Positions 37,617 to 50,614 of a DNA stretch of 64,000 nt are shown in pieces. Each line of letters starts with the position of its first letter. Position 1 is the first letter of the stretch. The notes beneath the pieces were generated by a model, which saw only the letters and a program-made list of their open reading frames with translations, had not been told where the DNA came from and searched no databases. The position numbers and the translations under genes were made by a program. This DNA comes from Hymenoscyphus infarciens (Eukaryota; Ascomycota; Leotiomycetes; Helotiales; Helotiaceae), in the NCBI GenBank assembly GCA_001414345.1, contig LLCB01000281.1, positions 1 to 64,000 on the forward strand, read 5' to 3'.

Positions 37617-37636
37617 ACTAATATTTATAAACCTAT

Positions 37637-38402
37637 ATTAACTGAAATAAAGCTTCTAGAGTAAGTAGAAATAGATATTAGATAAAAGTCGATTTAAAGT
37701 AAGTTTAGAGTAAATTAGAGTACTAGTAGAGAGAAAGCTATAGATAATAGTAGTAGAGTTAATAGTAAGAGTAATATAGTAGAAGTAGTATTAATAAGTA
37801 TAAGTATAGTATTAGCGCGGATTATAGTTCTAATAGTCTATATATAAGCTTTTTTATATAGTTTTAGAAATCTATTATATCTATCTATATTACGAAAAAC
37901 TTTTAATACTAGTAGAATAGCTTTATACTAGCTATACTAACTATATAGCGCTAAAGCAGCTATGATTTAGTCTAAGTATACTTAGTACTAAATCTTATAT
38001 ACTATCTAACTTCTAGTACTAGAGATACTAAAGCTAGGTTATTATATAATCTATAATACTATAGCTAACTTACTATCTAACTTTTAGTACTAAAGATACT
38101 AAAGCTAACTCGTTAGCTAACTTCTAGAATTATATAATTATATAAATAGTATTCTATTTCTTTATATACTATCTATCTTTATAAAACTATAATAGATTAA
38201 AAAAGTAAGTAATAAATTAAGTAATTAATTAGAAGTTTACTTTATAAGATACTTCTTATATAGATAGAGTATATAAGTAGATATAGTATTAGAGAGTAGA
38301 TAATTAGATAAATAGAAACGTATAAATATAATAACTTAAATACTATATTTACTTCTAGTACTTCTAGTACTTCTAATACTTCTAGTATAAAGTATACTAG
38401 TT
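37637..38402. other. AT-rich spacer with short tandem duplications
   Basis: No gene or transposon end was recognised. A segment of about 85 bp starting ACTATCTAACTTCTAGTACT is repeated imperfectly at 37,998-38,130. A 9-bp microsatellite (TACTTCTAG variants) runs at about 38,348-38,395, just before the family A LTR. Confidence 0.45.
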
Positions 38403-38407
38403 AGTAT

Positions 38408-38794
38408 TATAATAGTACGAAATATATACTACTATAGAAGAGGTATATAGAAGTGTGTTTAGATAAAATAATATATATAAATACTAGGCTCTAATATAGA
38501 AGAAAATGCTAAACTAGCCTTTTCTAACTCTAGAAGAGTAGGCTACTATATATAAGAGACTTAGATAATATAAAAGAGGTTCGAAACTAAATAATAATAT
38601 ACGTTAGCTAATATAAAAGTCTAAACTCTACGAAGTACGTCTAAAAGTCTAGACGAACGTATAGACGTATATAACCTTCTTAAATTAGATAATATAAAAT
38701 AATAATAGCTGAAAGCTAAATATACTATAGCTGAATCTTATATATAATAGATAATCCTAGCTATCTAGAATAGCCTAGGTAATAGGCTATTATA
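38408..38794 (-). repeat. Left (3') LTR of the 12.2-kb family A element
   Basis: 387 bp, TATAATAG...CTATTATA, adjacent to TSD copy AGTAT on its outer side and to a polypurine tract (read on the minus strand) on its inner side. Confidence 0.85.
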
Positions 38795-40079
38795 TCTCTC
38801 TCTTTTAAAAAAGACTCGTTCTAAGTTTTTACTATACTATTAGAGCTAAATCAGAATAGTATAAGTTGTTATATTTACTATATTTATTATATTTATTATA
38901 ATTATAAGTAAAGAGGTAGATTAGAGTCTAAATCGTAGCTAATCCAAGTTTATAAATACTTTATTTTATTAAGATTTATTATAAGCGAGATATCGAGATA
39001 TTAGTTCTAGATCGTATATAGATACTTATATAATAGAGACTTTATTTCTAATCCTTCTATATTAAAAGTAAGTGTTTACGTTTACTAAAAGAGTATAGTC
39101 TAATTTCGATCTTTTTTAAACTTTACTTTTTCTAACTTTACTTTAAATTTTTCCGACTTATTAGATAGAACTTAGTTAGAATTAATAGTAATAACTTAGC
39201 TAAGAGCTTACTTTTAAGTTTTATTCTAATTCGTATCTAATTTAAAGAATTCAAATAAAACTTCTAGTCTAGTTAGAAGTAAAAGAAAGTAAGAAAGTAA
39301 AGACTATAAGACTCTATACTAGAGTTAGTAAGGTTTTAGCTAGTTAAAACAAAGTTATTACTAAAGTTATTAAAGTTTTTGAAATTATTATCTAAAGTCT
39401 AGAATAATAAAAGAAGTAGTTTTAGCTAGTTAAAGAAACTTAATACTAAAGTTATTATATTATCTTATTTCTCTCTTTTATAATTCAAGTCTAAATCAGA
39501 GTACTTAAGAACTTATTTATTAGCTTCTAATTCTAATTCTACTTTAAAAGTAGTCGAGGATTCACTATTAGAACGTAGAGAGTTTAGTTTAGATAGAGAG
39601 ATATTTTAAACCGAAGTACTAATATCTTATAACTTAGCGTTTTAGTATTACTTCTTATCTATAGCTAAAAGATTAGATACTATTCTAGTCAAGTTGTTTC
39701 TCTAATCTCTCTTCTTCGTAATAGCTAAGTTTTAGAGCTAAGATATAATTATTTCTTATATATAAAAGAATCTATCTAATTTCTATACTTCTCTAAGTAT
39801 AGCTATACTTAAGAAGCGACTTTTAAAATTAATAAAAGTTTTTTTAGCATTCTCTTATCTTATTTATAAGGATCTAAAAGCGTTCTAAGTAGTCTTCTTC
39901 TTATAATTAGTTAAAAAGTAGATATCTAAAAGAGTAACTATATCTTCTTAATCTTTAAAAGTATTTTAAACCGAGTCTAACTCGTATATAGACTCTAAGT
40001 AATCCTTAGCTAGTCTAGTCGTTATACTCTAAATAAAAGCTTTTTAGATTATAACGATATATACGTTCTATTTTAAAAA

Positions 40080-41268
40080 CGTGATTTCCTAGGAATACTA
40101 AAATAAGTACTTAATACTACTAGCTACTAGAACTTATATTAGCCTCTATATATATTATCTAATAATTATACGCTTAAATACTAAGATAAGTAGCTTAAAA
40201 TTATTATATTATCTTCTAGTTTATATCTCTAATTATTCTAGCGTTTATAATATCTACTTATCTTAATATCGTAACTATTAAGACTATCTACGTTAAACTA
40301 TATAAGAGGCAGAGTACTAGAACGCTACGATTCTATAAACAATTAGTATATACGTACTCTTACTCTTTATAAATAATATACTATTATTAGAAGCTCGTGA
40401 AATATAATATACTTCTAAAGATACTCTCTAGTAGTTAATAATATATTCTATTCTAGAAGATACTAGTAGTAGTAAAGCTTCTTTTAGAGAAGCGCTCTTA
40501 GTATTATTAGAATACGATTATAGAGTTTTTATATAAGATATATAATATCTACGTCTACTAATCTACTAATATAAGAGCCTTTTAAAGAATTTAATATATA
40601 AGAAAAGTCTTTAAAATAGAGGCCTCTTAAAGGAACTAAGAGCTTAGAGATAAGTAGTAATATATAAGATTATAATTTAAGACTAAGTAAGTAGTATTCG
40701 TTAATAAGTTTAGAAATAACGATTATATAGAAGATAGATACTATAGATAGAGTAAAAGTAGTACTTAAGTAAAGGTATAATAATAGCTTTAAAGTAGAGT
40801 GAGAATATCTATACTAGTAGTATATACTATTAAAAGATATATAATAGTAAGTACCTTTCTTAGTATATATAATAGTAATACTTTTAAAGAGTAAGTTCTC
40901 TCTCTTTTATACTTATTTTACTAATAAAAGCTAGCTTTATTATTAAAGAGCTTTTACTTCTTTATAATTCTTTTCTAGGCTTATAATTAGTAATTATTAT
41001 AAATAACGCTTCTATCTACTACTCGAATAAGAAGACTATTAAGGAGATATACTAGCGTAAAAGAGTATAGATTAGATTCCTACTCTTCTACTCGCTAGAC
41101 TTTAATTCTATTAAAGAGAGCTTTAGTAATTTAAAAGCCTTTATACGTTAATATTATAGAAGGAAAAGAAAGCAGTTTATCTTATACTAGCTCTTTCTTA
41201 AATAGGCTATTAGAGAAGTAGATATAGAGATAAATACTATTAGAAGAGCTAAGGCTTATTTTAAGAGT
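40080..41268 (+). pseudogene. Possible degraded reading frame antisense to the host LTR element
   Basis: From about 40,080 on the + strand one phase can be followed for several hundred bases. Nearly all its stops are TAA/TAG that could derive from Gln or Trp codons. One block reads roughly ALLVLLEYDYRVFI, recalling the start of domains found in fungal helicase-like or recombinase-linked transposon proteins, but the match is too weak to name a family. It is opposite to the LTR element orientation, so it may be a captured or separately inserted sequence. It ends where the chromovirus is inserted (41,273). Confidence 0.25.
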
Positions 41269-41273
41269 ACTAG

Positions 41274-41464
41274 TGTAACAGTCTCAGTTATATATATTAC
41301 TCACGTGACTAGGTCGTCCCGAGGCTTTGCCGAGGCTTCGCTTAATATATATAAATAAAGCTAGAGTATCTATACTCTTTGCTTTTCTCTTTAGTTTAGT
41401 TTTCCTTAATATTAAGTACTATTCTATAAGTACTCTCTTTATATATTTATAAAGAGCTATTATA
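41274..41464 (+). repeat. 5' LTR of the chromovirus
   Basis: 191 bp, starting TGTAACAG and ending GCTATTATA. It holds a TATATATAAATAAAG promoter-like stretch (41,345-41,360). It is less mutated than the 3' LTR at its start (keeps CACGTGAC and CCCGAGGCTTTGCC). Confidence 0.9.
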
Positions 41465-44400
41465 CTAAAACTAAACTCTCTCTCTTTACTTAGGAAAGCT
41501 TTTACTAATATCTTAATAATAATATATATATTTACTTATATTAAATCCTTTAAATTTACTATTCTTTTCTATAAAGCTTAATCTATTTATATTAAGTAGT
41601 AAAGTCTAGCGTTCTTTTATTAGCTATATTAAGTCCTTTAAAAGTAACCTATTAATCTAAAAACTATTCTACTCTACTTTAGAGTTAGTAGAGTTAATCT
41701 ATTTTCCCTCTTCTATTAATATTATATCTTAATCTAGCTTAAGAACTTAACTTACTAAAATATATATACTAGCTATTACTATACTACTACTACCTCCTTC
41801 TACTAAGATAACTACTAGTCTCTTATAGTATAAGATCCTTAAATCACCTCTATCTAACTCTACCTTATAATAAATCCTTAAAATAATAACCTTATTAACG
41901 AGTAAAGTTTATAAACTTAAAGTAAATACTTTAAATATAGCTAGTACTTCCTATTAATATACCTATACTTAGCTATAAACTCTTAATATAACTTGTTTCT
42001 TTTCTATAGTTCTATTATTAAAAAAGATAAGTAAGATAGCTAATTCTTACTAATTTACTATAAAAGACGAATTTACTTATATAATCTAGGAAACTGAAAT
42101 TATAGTAAAATTATCTATTAATACTAACTACTTTAAGTCTAAAAAAGTAAAGATAAATTTAATCTACTACTATACTTCTAAAAGAGCTTAAAACTATAGT
42201 TATCTAAGTTTAATACTATTAATTAGTTTAGTAGCTATAAAAAGATATTAACTTACTTTTAAAATATTACTATTAGCTCTTATATATATTAAGAAGCTTA
42301 TATCTAATATTAAGACCTTATTATATTAAAGAGAGAAACTTTCTATAACTTTTATACTAAGTTCTAATAAATTATAGATAAAGCTAAAGTTCCTTAATAA
42401 GACTAGATAGAAGACTTATAGAATAAGTTAATCCTTATACTATATTAATCTCTTATTATTACTAAGTTCTAAGCTAAGAAAGATATAAACTCTTTTTATA
42501 ATCTTATAAGTAGTATTAATAGTAACCTTTAAAATCTTACTTCTTAAAGAGTATAAGTAATAAACTTTCCTTCTACTTTAAACTAGTATATATTAACTCC
42601 TATACCTACTAGCTCTTCTTTTTTTATAGTCTCTTTTATCTCTTTTAGATATCTTAATACCTTTACTATAAATAATCGCTTAACTCTAAGACTATTAGAT
42701 AAGTGTTTTAACTATAATAAGCCTAGTTATTATATTAAGGATTATCTAAAGCTAAAGATATATAGAGTTAATCTTAAAGAGCTTAAAGGAGAAGATACTA
42801 GTTTAGAGTTAGGAAATAAAGAAGCTTAAGAGAAGACTCTTTTTTAGGTAAATATAGGATTAATCTCTCTAAGATTAATCTATAGTTATTAATTAATAAG
42901 AAAGTGTTTACTTTATTTAGTATAATAACTATTAATAGATTTAGTATATAAACTACTACTCTTAGTAACTTTAGAGTAAATGCCTTTTCTTTTATAAATA
43001 TATAACTTAGTTATAACCTTATAAAGTTCTATAGTTTAAAGACTAAAAGACTTCTTACTCTTGTTAAGATTTATAGATATAATAGAGAAATTAGAGGTAA
43101 AGCTATATACTATCTCCTTTTAAATTATATCTTAGATAGCTATAAATTCTTTAATATATTATTTATCTTCTTAGACTTAGGTCTATATAATATTATCCTT
43201 AGTTAAAGGTTCTTCAAGTACTTTTATATTAATATTAATATAACTTATTAGAAACTACTCTAGCTTAATAACCTTAAGCTTTACTTCTCTACTTAATAGC
43301 TAACCTCTCTCTCTTAAGACGTTATATAACTAAAAGACTCTATACTCTCTTACTAAGATAAAGCTAATACTTATAACTAAGCTATAGAAATAGATAAATA
43401 GTACTAATAAGGTAGAAGACTCTTAAAGTCTATAGATTACCTTAAAATTAATACTATAACTCTAACTAGTTATACCTCGACTATATATAGTAGAGGAGGT
43501 TATAAGTCCTTAATATAAGTATAATACTAGGTTATAAAGAGAGAACTTAAGAGTATTATAAAGAAGGTACTTACTCTAGTATATTATTAGAAACTCTTTA
43601 TCTTAAAGAAGTTAAACTCTATTATTAATATTTTAGCTATTTTAGTTATAGAAATATATTATTACTTACTCTAAAAGAATAGTAAGATATTTACTATAAG
43701 TATATATGAAATTAATACTATTATAGCTAATTAAGAGCTAGATATAGCTTCTAATATTACTCTTCCTAATAAGTATTAAGACTTTAAAAAGGTATTTTCT
43801 AAGATAGTCTTAGATACTTTCCTACTTTACTAATACTATAACTATAAGATTAATCTTAAAGGTTTAAATACTCTTAGATATTCTCTTCTATATAAGATAT
43901 TTATAGAAGAGTTATTAGCTATAAAGGAATATATTTTAGAGAATTTCTATAAAAGGTTTATTAAATATAACTAGTCCTTCTTTACTACTTCTATTCTATT
44001 TATAAAGAAAGTAGATAGAAGGCTACGTTTTTATATTAACTTCTAAAAACTTAATAATCTTACTTAAATAAAAGAACTACTATCTATTACTTCTAATTAA
44101 TAAAACGCTTATATATATTAGTTAAGCTTATATTTTTACTAAGCTAGATATCTAATAAGCCTTCTATTATATATAAATAGATTTAGATACTAAGGAATTA
44201 ACTATCTTTTATATCTATTATAGAATATATAAGTATAAGATCCTACTATTTAGTCTAATAAATAGTCTATCTATTTACTAATATTATATAAATAATATCT
44301 TATTTAACTATCTAAATAACTTTTACTCTATCTATTTAAATAATATTCTTATTTACTTATTAAACGTCTTTAAATATAAAGAGTATATATAAAAAGTCTT

Positions 44401-46828
44401 TTAACATCTTAAGAATACTAGGTTATAAGTTAATATTAAGAAGTATAAGTTTAATATTAAGAAGATAAAATACCTTAGATTTATTATTAATACTAATAGT
44501 ATTAAAGTAGACCTTAAAAAGGTCTTAGTAATATAGAAATAGTAAGCTCTAGAGATAGTAAAAGGCGTTTAGAGCTTCCTTAGTTTCTATAACTTCTATT
44601 AAAGGTTTATCTAGAACTATAATATAATTATAAAGCCTTTAATATACTTAATATAGAATAATATATCTTTTAATTTTAATAAGAAGTATTAGGAAGTGTT
44701 TAAAGACCTAAAAGTAGTACTTACCTTTATACTAATCTTCTACTACTACTCTCTTAACCTTTCTATTATAATTAAGATAGACGCTTTATATAGAATTATT
44801 ACTAGAGTATTATAATAATAATAAGCTAATAGAGAATAATATCTTATAGCCTACTTTAGTAAGACTATATCTCTAGCTAAGTATAACTATAAAATATATA
44901 AAAAAAGAGCTACTTACTATTATATACTTACTTATAGAATAGAGACTAGAACTATAAAACACTTATTTAAAGATCTACATTTATACTAATTATAAGATGC
45001 TTAAGTACTTTATAACTACTAAGTAACTTACTACCTATTAAGTAAGGTAGGCTAAAGCTTTAACTAAGTACTATTTTATTATTATATTCTATTTAAAGTA
45101 TAAGAATAGAAAGATAAATACTTTAACTTATAAAGTAAATAAGATATACTTATAAAAGGAACTTAAAGAGTAGTACTAGACTTATATACTCTTAACAAAG
45201 GAATAAGTTAATATAGAAGTACTTAAAGGCCTAGGAGTTAAAATAAGCTTAATTACACTAGCTCTAGTTAATAAAGACTACTTCTAAGAATTATTTATAC
45301 TTTTAGAACAAATCTACTAAGTAAATAAGAATACTATAACACTTTAAGCTATATAAACATAAGCTAAAACTAATACTAATTCCCTATATACCTTAGAGGA
45401 AAGCCTTTTACTTTACTAAGACTACTTAGTAGTACTAGATATAGATATATTAAGAATAGACCTAATTTATAAAGCTTATAATTAGATACTTTTAGCTTAC
45501 CTAGGAAGGGATAAGACCTACTAGATTCTATATTTAAGATATATCTAGTAAAATATAAAAGCTAATATTATAAGATATATATAAAACTACTATAAATATA
45601 GAAGAGTAGACGTTTCTTAAGATAAAACACCTAGCTATCTATACTTACTCCTTATACTACTATATATATAGTAATATATAGCTATAGATTTTAAGTCCTT
45701 TCTAGTTAATAAGTATAGATATAATAACGTGTTTATAGTAATAGACTACTTATCTAAGTAGTCTATTTTAATACCTTATTATAAGAATATTACTTCTAAA
45801 TAGATAGTAAGGTTATATATTAAACATGTTCTATAATACTATAAGATTCTAGAAAGTATAATATTAGATAAGAGCTCTTACTTTATTACTACGTTTTAGA
45901 AAGAGTTTACTTAAATCCTAGGTATTTAGATTTAACTCTCTACTATAAACTACGCTTAAACTAATAGCTAGACTAAGATTATAAATTAATACCTCGATTA
46001 GCGCTTATAATTATATATTAATTATTATTATACTAATTAGTCTAAGATCCTTCTAATAATAGACTATATATAGTTAGTACTATCTTATAGTACTATTAGA
46101 ATATCACCTTTTAACTTATAAAAGGGATATATACTAAGAACCTTATTTAACTAGTAAATACTAGAACTAGCTAATATAAAAGAATAGCTATTATAAGAAG
46201 AGGCTATAGTAGTTATAAAGATAATCTAGAAGGTCTTAGACGTTAGCTAAGTAAATATATTAATTTTAGAGTAAGAGATATAGTTTTTATTATAATAAAA
46301 GACTAAGTAACTTAATAACTAAGCTAAAAGCTAGACTACTAGATAGCTAGCTCTTTTAAGATTCTTAAAGAAGTAGGTTCTACTTTCTAATTATAACTAC
46401 TAGCTTCTATTAAAGTCTACTCTATCTTCGCTCTTAAAAAGTTATATAAGCCTATAGACGATCCCTTACTAGGATAAGTAGTTATACTACTCTTATTAAT
46501 TATTATAAACAAAGAAGAGGAATAGAAGGTCGAAGAAATACTAGCTAGTAAGAAGAGATAGTAGTCTCTCTATTACTAAATTAAGTAGAAAGGCTATAAT
46601 AAAGACCTTAATTAATATCTAGCTTAATAACTAATATATATATTATAACTAGTAGAGAACTTCTATTTAAAGAAGCTAAAGATAGCTAGTCTCTTAGAAG
46701 CTCTTTCGCTATAGAAAGTAGTATATAAGGCTAGGAGAGAGGATTATAATAAGCTAGAGGTTAATACTTCTATATTAAAGAAGGATAAAGCTACTTAGTT
46801 ATAAGAGGCTTGTTTAAAGAGAGAGTAG

Positions 46829-47019
46829 TATAATAGTCCTAGTTATATACGTTACTTATATAACTAGGTTATCTTAAGGCTTTACTAAGGCTTTACTTAA
46901 TATATATAAATAAAGCTAGAGTATCTATACTCTTTGCTTTTCTCTTTAGTTTAGTTTTCCTTAATATTAGGTACTATTCTATAAGCACTCTCTTTGTATA
47001 TTTATAGAGAGCTGTTATA
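46829..47019 (+). repeat. 3' LTR of the chromovirus
   Basis: 191 bp, TATAATAG...CTGTTATA, collinear with the 5' LTR. Almost all differences are C-to-T or G-to-A, consistent with post-insertion RIP. Confidence 0.9.
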
Positions 47020-47024
47020 ACTAG

Positions 47025-50000
47025 TATACTTATAAGAAATAATATATCTAAGTGTTTTTAGTAGTCTTTTAATAGAGAGGAAAATAGAGAGATAAGAACT
47101 TAGAATATAGTTTAATAAATATATATTCTTTTTATAGAATATATCTAAGTAATTATTTTAAAGAAGAATAGAATTAGTAAGAGAATATATATAATATATT
47201 TCTATAAATAATCTAAATAATCTATAGCTCTCTTTTTAACCTTTTAATTTATTTTAGATATTACTTATAAAATTATCTTAGGTATTACTTACTAATATAC
47301 TCTAAAGTACTTTATAAAAGTCTTTAAAACGCTCTTAAAAACAACTCTTCAATAGCTCTTAAAGTACTTATTATCTATTATACTATTAAATTACTTAGGT
47401 TTATTAAAAAAGATTCTATCGTTATCTACTCGCTTATCTTTCTCCTTCTCTTATACTATACTCCTCTTTACCTCTCTTTATATATTACTAATTTAAAGTT
47501 ATTATACTAAAGTAAAAAGTTCTTACTATACTACTATATAATTCTTATATAAGCCTTTAAAGCTAGATATCGATTCTTTACTAAGCTTAGTAATCTCTTC
47601 TTTTATACTACTTATACTAACTAGAGAGTCGATATTATAGCTAATTTTAAGTTACTTAATACTAATAAATTCGTTATAGATCTATATAATTATATCTTAT
47701 ATTACTTATACTTTATTAACATTATCTACCTCTTAGAATAGATACTTCTTAAAGACTTTTATTATATTATTAGTATTTAAAGAACGTAAAAGTAAAGATT
47801 ATAGAGTAAAATCGTTATAATAATAGAATAGATAAGAAGGCTTTCTTCTAGTATATAGATATATACTAGGAAGTAGTATATATTTATATACTCTATATCT
47901 CTATAGTAGTAGTATATATAGAGGTTAAGGTTAAGATTAAAGTTAAAAATAATTATAAATAATAATAGATTATACTATAGAGAGAGAAGTATTCTTTTCC
48001 TTCTTTTTATCCTCTTTCTAAGTTCTACTCTTCTTTTATTTCATCTTCTTATTTCCTTTATAAAAGCTAGTAATCTAATTCTAGAAAGAAGTAGTAATAG
48101 AGACTTTTAGAGCTTCTATAAGTATATAATTCGCCTAGGTCTTAATATCTCTTAAAGGTATTATATAGTAGCTCTTCCTATTTTTTAAGATATAATATAA
48201 TTTTATAGAGTATAAGTAATAAGAGTTATAATCTAAATGCTTATAGAAGATAGCTTTATATATAGCCTCTAATTTATTCTTCTTCTTAAGCTTATAATTA
48301 TACGCTCTCTTTTCTTATAGTTATCTTTTAGTAGTATTATTCGCTTAAGAGAGTATATTTTTATTATCTTCGTCTTTGCTATTATCGTTATAAAAAGGAT
48401 TACTTAAGAGCTCTTCTACTAGTATAAAAGTACGTAAAATAGAGCGTATTTTATATATATCCGCTATCTTCTTTTTAGATAGTATAGTAGAAGTAGAAGT
48501 ATACTCTTAATCGTAGTATTAAAAGTACACTTCTACTTAAATAGTATAAATATACTTTCTTATCTCTAATTACTTGAATTAGCGTAAAGTACTCTCTACT
48601 CGCTTCTAGAATATTTAGTCGTTTATACGTACTCTCTAGCTATTCTTTAATATACTTAGTATAGTATACTAATCCTATAGTACTAGCTACTCTCTATATA
48701 TAAGAAGTCTTTTCTCTACTTATTCTTTAATAAACGACGTCTCTATTAAAGCTACTAACTCTTTAAAAGTAAAGCATATCTCTTAATTTAAATTATAATA
48801 ATATAGTAGAGATTTCTTCTTCTTTCTATCTACGTATATATTAAAGTTAATTATTAAATAATAAGCGTAGTCTTAAAGCTTCTTAGAGTTAAATAGTAGT
48901 AGAGAGGCTTTCGTATAAGAGAGAAGTATAAAGGTAAAAGAGCTCGATATATTAATAGAAGTAGATACTTTTAAAAGAGCTTTTAAGAGAGCTTTCTCTT
49001 TTAAGAGCTTTAAGAGCTTTAAGAGCTTCGAGGTCTTTTTAGACTTAGGTTTATATATAATAGAAGACTGGTTTTCTAAGAAGACAGCTAGTATATTAGT
49101 ATTCTTTTTTTAATAGCGTTTAGATATATCTCTACTTTTTAAAGAGATATTTACCTAGTGTTTAAACCTACGTTTAGAAGATATACTAAAGATACTAGAT
49201 ATATAATATTAAAAGTAAACAAAGCGTAGTAGTAGAGTAGAAGTAGAGTAGAATAAATTAGTAGTATTAAGTACTTTTTGATTTTCTCGCTAAAATCACG
49301 TTTTTAAAATAGAATATATATATCGCTATAGAGAGAAATCGTAATAATCGACATTTATATAAAGTCTATTATATACTAATATCTTCTATTATTAGTATAT
49401 AAGTAAAATACTATTATCTAAAGGTTTAATCTTTTTAGTTATCTTACTTTTTTATTAGAAGATATTCGAAGTAGCTTTAATACTATATTAGATAGAGATA
49501 TATTAGAAGGTATTAGAGATAGCGATATCTCTTAGCTAAAAGAGATATAAATTCGCGCTTAGAAGTTGAAGAGAGTTCGAATAAAGGTTTAAAAAAGAGT
49601 TAGATTAGAGAGAGTTTAGAGATAAAGTAAGTTATTAACTTTAAACTATAAGCTTATTTACTCTCTTTTCTAGCTTAGCTAGCTAATTCTTTATTTTCTG
49701 GTTTTCTACTTCGAAAGCTTATATAACCGACTATATCTAGTCTATATTAAAGAAGTCTCGCTTATCTTTATTATTTTATTAAGATCCTCTATTCTTTAGT
49801 ATATAAGTGCTATTTAAGTAGCTTTTAGAAAGAGAAGTAGCTTTAGAAGGTAGTTTAACGTCTTATAGCGGAATATAGATTAATATAATATCGATTTAGA
49901 GAAGAGAGAGAGTAAGATTAGATTTAGAAGCTTTTATAATAACTATAGTATATCGACTTTCTAAACCTTATATAGTAGTCTCTATATAGAGAGAGTTATT

Positions 50001-50246
50001 AGGATTCTAAATACTTAGTATATTTAAATCTCTTAATATATAATATACGATTTTTACTAGCTATCTATAACTAATACTAAACTCTAATATTACTAGCTAT
50101 TAAGAAAGTCTCTAGAATTCTAGCTATTTAAAGATATTATCGTTCGTCTTAATCTAGACTAAATCGTATTTAAAATAAAAAGCGATAAAAAGCTTAAAGA
50201 GATATTATTTATACTATCTCTAGCGAAGTAGAGTTTAGCCTTTTTA
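47025..50246 (-). other. Internal sequence of the family A element, right of the nested chromovirus
   Basis: RIP-mutated. On the minus strand, at about 47,100-48,200, readable stretches occur, such as a segment near 47,300 resembling QFNSIIDNKYFKSYQRV. I cannot assign them to gag or pol. The right 700 bp (49,550-50,246) are the leader shared with 61,730-62,428 and, inverted, 26,081-26,700. Confidence 0.5.
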
Positions 50247-50609
50247 TATAATAGTACGAAATATATACTACTATAGAAGAGATATATTAAAGTACGTTTA
50301 GTAGAATAATATACGTAAATACTAGGCTCTAATATAGAAGAAAAGGCTAAACTAGTCTTTTCTAGCTCTAGAAGAGTAGATAATAAAAAAGAGGTCTAAA
50401 ACTAAATAATAATATATATTAGCTAATATAAAAGGCTAAACTCTATAAATTATATCTGAAAGTCTAGATAGATATATAGACGTATATAATCTTTCTAAAT
50501 TAGATAAAATAAAAAAATAATAGCTAAAAGCTAAATATACTATAGCTAAACCTTATATATAATAGATGCTTCTAGCTATCTAAGATAGCCTAGATAATAG
50601 GCTGTTATA
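50247..50609 (-). repeat. Right (5') LTR of the 12.2-kb family A element
   Basis: 363 bp, TATAATAG...GGCTGTTATA, followed directly by TSD copy AGTAT (50,610-50,614). It aligns with 38,408-38,794, which is slightly longer through small indels. Confidence 0.85.
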
Positions 50610-50614
50610 AGTAT

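Larger units (their letters stand above)
41274..47019 (+). mobile_element. Ty3/Gypsy chromovirus with C-terminal chromodomain, TSD ACTAG, nested in the family A element
   Basis: 5,746 bp with two 191-bp LTRs and ACTAG at both edges (41,269-41,273 and 47,020-47,024). Degraded domains in order on the + strand: gag (about 41,900-42,800), protease region (about 42,900-43,300), RT from about 43,900 (blocks KEYILENFYKRFIKY, RRLRFYINF, and YLNNILIYL at about 44,330 where YLDD is expected), RNase H (about 44,760-44,960), integrase core (VIDYLSKQSILIP at about 45,735-45,785, then TNSQTKIINQYL), and a chromodomain-like block at about 46,511-46,630 (KVEEILASKK, SLYY, KGYNKDL). A purine tract (AAAGAGAGAGTAG) precedes the 3' LTR. 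All frames are broken by RIP-type stops. The chromodomain places it among chromoviruses, which usually integrate into heterochromatin. Confidence 0.92.
38408..50609 (-). mobile_element. 12.2-kb family A LTR element (6.45 kb without the nested chromovirus), TSD AGTAT
   Basis: The left LTR is 38,408-38,794 (387 bp) and the right LTR 50,247-50,609 (363 bp). Both start TATAATAG, end CTATTATA/CTGTTATA and align throughout. AGTAT lies at 38,403-38,407 and 50,610-50,614. A pyrimidine tract (TCTCTCTCTTTT) just inside the left LTR is a polypurine tract on the minus strand, so the element points left, and its leader next to the right LTR matches 26,081-26,700 inverted. The chromovirus at 41,274-47,019 is nested inside. 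The remaining internal 5.7 kb shows no RT, RNase H or integrase, so this is probably a large non-autonomous derivative. Parts (about 39,000-39,900 and 49,550-50,246) are shared with the 57,862-62,905 element. Confidence 0.85.
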
